Source: Alphaproteobacteria bacterium
GTDB lineage: Bacteria > Pseudomonadota > Alphaproteobacteria > Kiloniellales > J153
NCBI GenBank assembly: GCA_003693905.1
Contig: RFLL01000059.1
Location: forward strand, 1 to 8,596
Direction: 5' to 3'
DNA length: 8,596 nucleotides
Made by a program: the position numbers and the translations under genes. This document shows positions 5,984 to 8,596 of the stretch, piece after piece. The notes under the pieces are model-generated. The model was not told the DNA's origin, ran no database searches, and saw nothing but the letters and a program-made list of their open reading frames with translations. Within the stretch, counting starts at the first letter, position 1, and the number at the start of each line of letters is the position of its first letter.

Positions 5984-6883
5984 TTGTGGGGTGTACGCCG
6001 GTATCGCGCAATCGGTCTGGGGACGATTTTTTCGCTCTTTGCGGTTCTGGCCACCGGCGGAACCGGGGCGTCGGCGCAAACCGCCGGTGGAATCGAAGTT
6101 CTGGCGGCCGGCGACATCGCCGTGTGCGGCGGGCGCGGGGCGGCGGCGACGGCCAGGCTGCTCAATCGCCATGAAGGGGCCGTGCTGGCATTGGGGGACC
6201 TTGCCTACGGTGAAGGCACGCCATGGCAGTTCAAGCACTGCTACGATCCGACCTGGGGCCGGCACAAGGCGCGCACCTGGCCGGCTCCCGGCAACCACGA
6301 TTACAGAACGCCCCGGGCGGCCGGATATTTCGCCTACTGGGGAGCGCGCGCCGGGCCGCCGGGGCGGGGCTATTACAGCTTCGATCTCGGCGCCTGGCAT
6401 CTGATTTCTCTGAACAGCAACGTTGCCGCCGACCCCGGCTCGGCGCAGGATGCCTGGCTGCGCGCCGATCTGGCGGCCACACGTGCGCCGTGCATCCTGG
6501 CCTTCTGGCATCATCCGGTTTTCAGTTCCGGTCCCCACGGTGGTGACGAACGAATGCGCCCGGCTCTGCGGCGGCTGTACGAAGCGGGTGCGAGCCTGGT
6601 GCTGGCCGGTCACGATCACATCTACGAACGCCTGGCGCCGCACGACCCCGACGGCCGCCGCGATGCGGCCCGGGGGCTGCGTGCCTTCGTCGTCGGCACC
6701 GGCGGGGCGCGTCTCTACCGGATCAGGCGCATCCATCCGCTCAGCGAGTTTCGCTTCCGCGACCAATGGGGCCTCCTGCGGCTGCAATTGCAGCCCGGCG
6801 CCTATGCCTGGGAGTTCATTACCGTCGCTGGCCAAGTGCGCGATCGCGGCCGGGCGCACTGCGTTGCCCGCAAGCAGCGATAG
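5984..6883 (+). CDS. Exported metallophosphoesterase (299 aa)
   Basis: Calcineurin-like phosphoesterase with the full set of two-metal motifs: GD (43-44), LGDLAYG (70-76), PGNHDY (102-107), FWHHPVFSSGPHG (174-186) and AGHDHIYER (208-216). The GNHDY, HHP and GHDHIYER forms resemble purple acid phosphatase-like enzymes, so a phosphate monoester or diester is the likely substrate. An N-terminal signal peptide is clear: basic MWGVRRYR, hydrophobic AIGLGTIFSLFAVLAT, and an ASA-Q cleavage site at about 31/32, so the enzyme acts in the periplasm or outside. The start is uncertain. No ATG or GTG is in frame just before the signal peptide; TTG at 5984 gives a sensible signal sequence but has only a poor ribosome binding site. 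It lies 28 bases from the start of the divergent small gene, so its promoter would overlap that gene. Confidence 0.87.
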   Translation: MWGVRRYRAIGLGTIFSLFAVLATGGTGASAQTAGGIEVLAAGDIAVCGGRGAAATARLLNRHEGAVLALGDLAYGEGTPWQFKHCYDPTWGRHKARTWPAPGNHDYRTPRAAGYFAYWGARAGPPGRGYYSFDLGAWHLISLNSNVAADPGSAQDAWLRADLAATRAPCILAFWHHPVFSSGPHGGDERMRPALRRLYEAGASLVLAGHDHIYERLAPHDPDGRRDAARGLRAFVVGTGGARLYRIRRIHPLSEFRFRDQWGLLRLQLQPGAYAWEFITVAGQVRDRGRAHCVARKQR

Positions 6884-6933
6884 AAAGACGGTTGGGGGAC
6901 GACGGTACGCTCGGGGGCAAAAAAGGGGCTTCC

Positions 6934-6962
6934 TTGACTTGATTCGGGGCGCTCCCTACGGT
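6934..6962 (+). promoter_or_regulatory. Candidate sigma70-type promoter for the solute-binding protein gene
   Basis: TTGACT (6934-6939) is separated by exactly 17 bases from TACGGT (6957-6962). The -35 box matches five of six consensus positions; the -10 matches three, including the important first T, A and last T. Initiation would fall near 6969, leaving a leader of about 60 bases before the ATG at 7032 that includes the hairpin listed next. It lies 50 bases after the metallophosphoesterase stop. Confidence 0.45.
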
Positions 6963-6977
6963 TTGCATCCGCGTGCG

Positions 6978-6998
6978 CGGCCTGCCTTTCGCAGGCCG
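6978..6998 (+). promoter_or_regulatory. Perfect 8-pair hairpin in the solute-binding protein leader
   Basis: CGGCCTGC (6978-6985) and GCAGGCCG (6991-6998) are perfect inverse complements around a CTTTC loop. A G-T wobble can extend the stem by one pair. It falls between the candidate promoter and the ribosome binding site (7021-7025), so the mRNA would carry it near its 5' end. No T tract follows, so it does not look like a simple terminator; mRNA stabilisation or a protein or RNA binding site is possible. Confidence 0.5.
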
Positions 6999-7031
6999 TC
7001 CGTGCATTCCGCGATCCGGGGGAGGAAGCAC

Positions 7032-8345
7032 ATGCGCAGGCCTGGAACGACCGGCCCGTTGCGGCACGTTCCGCATGCCATCGTGCTGGGCGCATGTCTT
7101 TCCCTGCTGTCCTGGCTGCTGCCGGCATCGGCGCCGGCGCAGGAACTGACCATCGGCTATCTCAAGAATCCGGTTCAGGAAGCCAATGTCGCCATCATGG
7201 AGCGCTGGGCCGCGGCCAATGGCGTTACCCTGACCAGGATCCCGATGACTCACACCGTGTTCCAGGAAACCATGGCCGCGGCACTGCCGACCGGGGGGCG
7301 GCCGTTCGACATCGTGTGGACCAACGACGACTGGGCGTGGCGCTGGATCGACTGGGTCGAACCTCTCGACGATGTCGACGGCATGGAAACCGTGGCTCCC
7401 AAGCCGCTGGAGCCGTTCCTCAACCGGGACGGCCGGCCGACCGTCGTGCCGATGACCCATACCGTCGGCGTCTTCTTCTATCGCACCGATCTGGTCAGCG
7501 ACGAGGACGTGCCCACGACTTTCGTGCGGATGGTTACGGTCGGCAAGGATCTGCAGGCCGCAGGCAAGGTCAAATGGGGTTACGTCGGGGCCATGGCGAT
7601 GAATCACACCTGGTTCACCCAGTGGTGGTCGATGTGGAACAACCAGTGCGATATTTTCCGCCCCATCTACGAACGCGACAACGCGGTCCTGGCACAGGAA
7701 GGCTGGGCTTCGGCGGTGGCCGATCTGTGCCACCAGGAGCTGATGGAGTTCTGGTGGGATGCGATGAACATCCACCGCATCACCCCGCCGGGTATGACTG
7801 CGTTTACCCGCAGCGATGCGGACGCCGTGTTCATGGCCGGAGACGCGGCCTTCACGGTCGCCGATCTGTCCTCCCTCGGGCTGTTCCGCGATCCCCACAA
7901 GTCGCAGGTTGCGGGCAAGGTCGCCATGGCACCGTTTCCCATCGGGCCGCGGCGGGCCACGCCGGTGGCCTGGAACGAGATCTGGGGCTGGGCCATTCCC
8001 AAAGGCGTGCCCGAAGACCGTAAGGCGCTCGCCAAACGGATGCTGGGCGCCATGCTGCGCGATATCGACGGTCAGATCGAACAGTGGAAGATGGCGGGTG
8101 GGCCGCCGCCCAATCGTCAGGCGTGGGATCGTCTGGCCGCCGAGGATCCGGTGTTCCGTCAGCTTCGCGCCGCGGTCTTCGATGTCGAGACTCCGATGCA
8201 CGCCGCCTACTATTTCGCCAACTGGCCGGCCGTGCACCGTGCCTATTCGCAGATGTCGATCAAGGCACTGACCGGCCCGCGCGAGGCCATTGCCCGGACC
8301 CTGATCGAAGGGGCGGCGGCGATTCACGCGGCCGCGGTGCAGTAA
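7032..8345 (+). CDS. ABC transporter extracellular solute-binding protein (family 1)
   Basis: Periplasmic binding protein of 437 residues, probably for a sugar or sugar derivative. A Sec signal peptide is visible: RR near the N-terminus, hydrophobic AIVLGACLSLLSWLL (16-30) and an APA-Q cleavage site at 36/37, followed by the first beta strand LTIGY. Typical family features are FDIVWTNDDWAWRW (92-105), VGVFFYRTDLV (145-155), FMAGDAAFTV (267-276) and VAWNEIWGWAIPKG (312-325), the last two lining the ligand cleft in relatives. About 21 tryptophans, many clustered at 96-108 and 194-202, suit a carbohydrate-binding site. The start is well supported by GGAGG at 7021-7025, six bases before the ATG. 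The upstream in-frame extension to 6423 overlaps the metallophosphoesterase and is rejected. No permease or ATPase gene is adjacent in the window: the next gene is on the opposite strand 45 bases away, so it must work with components encoded elsewhere. Confidence 0.88.
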   Translation: MRRPGTTGPLRHVPHAIVLGACLSLLSWLLPASAPAQELTIGYLKNPVQEANVAIMERWAAANGVTLTRIPMTHTVFQETMAAALPTGGRPFDIVWTNDDWAWRWIDWVEPLDDVDGMETVAPKPLEPFLNRDGRPTVVPMTHTVGVFFYRTDLVSDEDVPTTFVRMVTVGKDLQAAGKVKWGYVGAMAMNHTWFTQWWSMWNNQCDIFRPIYERDNAVLAQEGWASAVADLCHQELMEFWWDAMNIHRITPPGMTAFTRSDADAVFMAGDAAFTVADLSSLGLFRDPHKSQVAGKVAMAPFPIGPRRATPVAWNEIWGWAIPKGVPEDRKALAKRMLGAMLRDIDGQIEQWKMAGGPPPNRQAWDRLAAEDPVFRQLRAAVFDVETPMHAAYYFANWPAVHRAYSQMSIKALTGPREAIARTLIEGAAAIHAAAVQ

Positions 8346-8346
8346 C

Positions 8347-8387
8347 GCCGGCAACGGGGGCCGGCCGATACTGGTTCCGCAGGCCGG
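8347..8387. terminator. Overlapping GC hairpins between convergent genes
   Basis: GCCGGC (8347-8352) pairs with GCCGGC (8360-8365) across 7 bases, and CCGGCC (8361-8366) pairs with GGCCGG (8382-8387) across 15 bases; the two are mutually exclusive. They sit in the 45-base gap between the binding-protein stop and the stop of the convergent hydrolase. No T tract is present, and such short GC inverted repeats are frequent in this composition, so the call is tentative. Confidence 0.22.
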
Positions 8388-8390
8388 TGC

Positions 8391-8596
8391 TCAGGTTTCC
8401 TGTTGCAGGAAATCCAGAACCAGACGGCGAAATTCCTCGGCCCGGGTGATCGGGAAAAAGTGACCGCCGGCAGGCAGGATCACGACCTTGGCATTGGGGA
8501 TGAGACGGCCGAGTTCTTCGCTGAAATAGGCCGGTGTGACCGCGTCGTCGCGCGCGCCGATCACCAGTGTGGGGGCCACGATGCGCGGCAGATCGG
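8391..8596 (-). CDS. Alpha/beta hydrolase, C-terminal part only
   Basis: The last 67 residues of a leftward gene whose start lies beyond the window. The visible sequence shows the C-terminal half of an alpha/beta hydrolase fold: strand and catalytic-acid loop PTLVIGARDDAVTP (8-21, with Asp16 or Asp17 as the acid), helix YFSEELGRLIP, strand AKVVILP, then the catalytic histidine in GGHFFP (His45), and the final helix EEFRRLVLDFLQ. The nucleophile elbow is outside the window, so substrate and subfamily cannot be named; lactonase, esterase and C-C hydrolase relatives share this ending. Internal GTG at 8579 is not a start, since the frame is open to the edge and homologous fold elements continue across it. 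Confidence 0.85.
   Translation of the reverse strand, partial: DLPRIVAPTLVIGARDDAVTPAYFSEELGRLIPNAKVVILPAGGHFFPITRAEEFRRLVLDFLQQET

Noticed and set aside
5918..6859. 313-residue minus-strand open frame over the phosphoesterase
   Set aside because: Shadow of a gene whose five metal-binding motifs are all intact on the plus strand.
6911..6930. Run of A bases flanked by G runs after the phosphoesterase as a terminator
   Set aside because: No stem can be formed around the A run in either orientation.
7083..7097. Possible lipoprotein box LGAC at residues 19-22 of the binding protein
   Set aside because: The hydrophobic core continues well past this Cys and a standard APA-Q signal peptidase I site follows, so a lipoprotein is unlikely.
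6819..8354. 511-residue minus-strand open frame over the binding protein
   Set aside because: Shadow frame; the plus-strand gene has a signal peptide, strong ribosome binding site and family motifs.
1..8596. Search for CRISPR arrays, tRNA or rRNA genes, insertion sequences, phage or toxin-antitoxin genes
   Set aside because: No regular direct repeats, cloverleaf-like sequence, transposase motifs or paired toxin-antitoxin genes were seen by eye.

Overview
The window is high-GC DNA, almost fully coding, with compact genes and strong purine-rich ribosome binding sites. It most likely comes from an alphaproteobacterium, perhaps Rhodospirillales-like. The taxon call rests on three things: a Usg-family protein typical of Alphaproteobacteria, a dihydroorotase of the type I associate with that class, and a XylX-like (Caulobacter-type) fumarylacetoacetase-fold enzyme. 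This is inference from remembered family signatures; no search was run. I see no rRNA, tRNA, CRISPR array, insertion sequence, integrase or phage gene.

Layout. Bases 1-1178 (+) hold the 3' part of a dihydroorotase gene. It converges on a leftward block: usg (1475-1212), an amidase (3024-1606), a 72-residue GatC/AtzG-like small protein (3235-3017) whose end overlaps the amidase start by 8 bases, and a two-cysteine proline racemase/4-hydroxyproline epimerase (4282-3275). A 218-base divergent regulatory region (4283-4500) separates this block from a rightward XylX-like 2-keto-3-deoxy-pentonate dehydratase (4501-5718). Next are a leftward 69-residue orphan (5955-5746), a rightward exported metallophosphoesterase (5984-6883), a leader with a promoter candidate and a hairpin (6884-7031), and a rightward periplasmic solute-binding protein (7032-8345). 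The window ends in the C-terminal part of a leftward alpha/beta hydrolase (8391-8596).

How the genes may work together. The epimerase and the dehydratase are divergent, and in their best-known pathways (4-hydroxyproline and oxidative pentose catabolism) both routes pass through alpha-ketoglutaric semialdehyde. The amidase with its small partner lies just downstream of the epimerase and may supply or modify an amide substrate. The solute-binding protein has no permease or ATPase beside it in this window. The overall picture is accessory amino-acid, sugar-acid and amide catabolism mixed with housekeeping genes. I found no clearly new multi-gene system. The points most worth checking are the small-subunit/amidase/epimerase cluster, a palindrome in the divergent region, a hairpin in the binding-protein leader, and a histidine-to-glutamine change at the dihydroorotase metal site. 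Long open frames antisense to these genes are codon-bias shadows.
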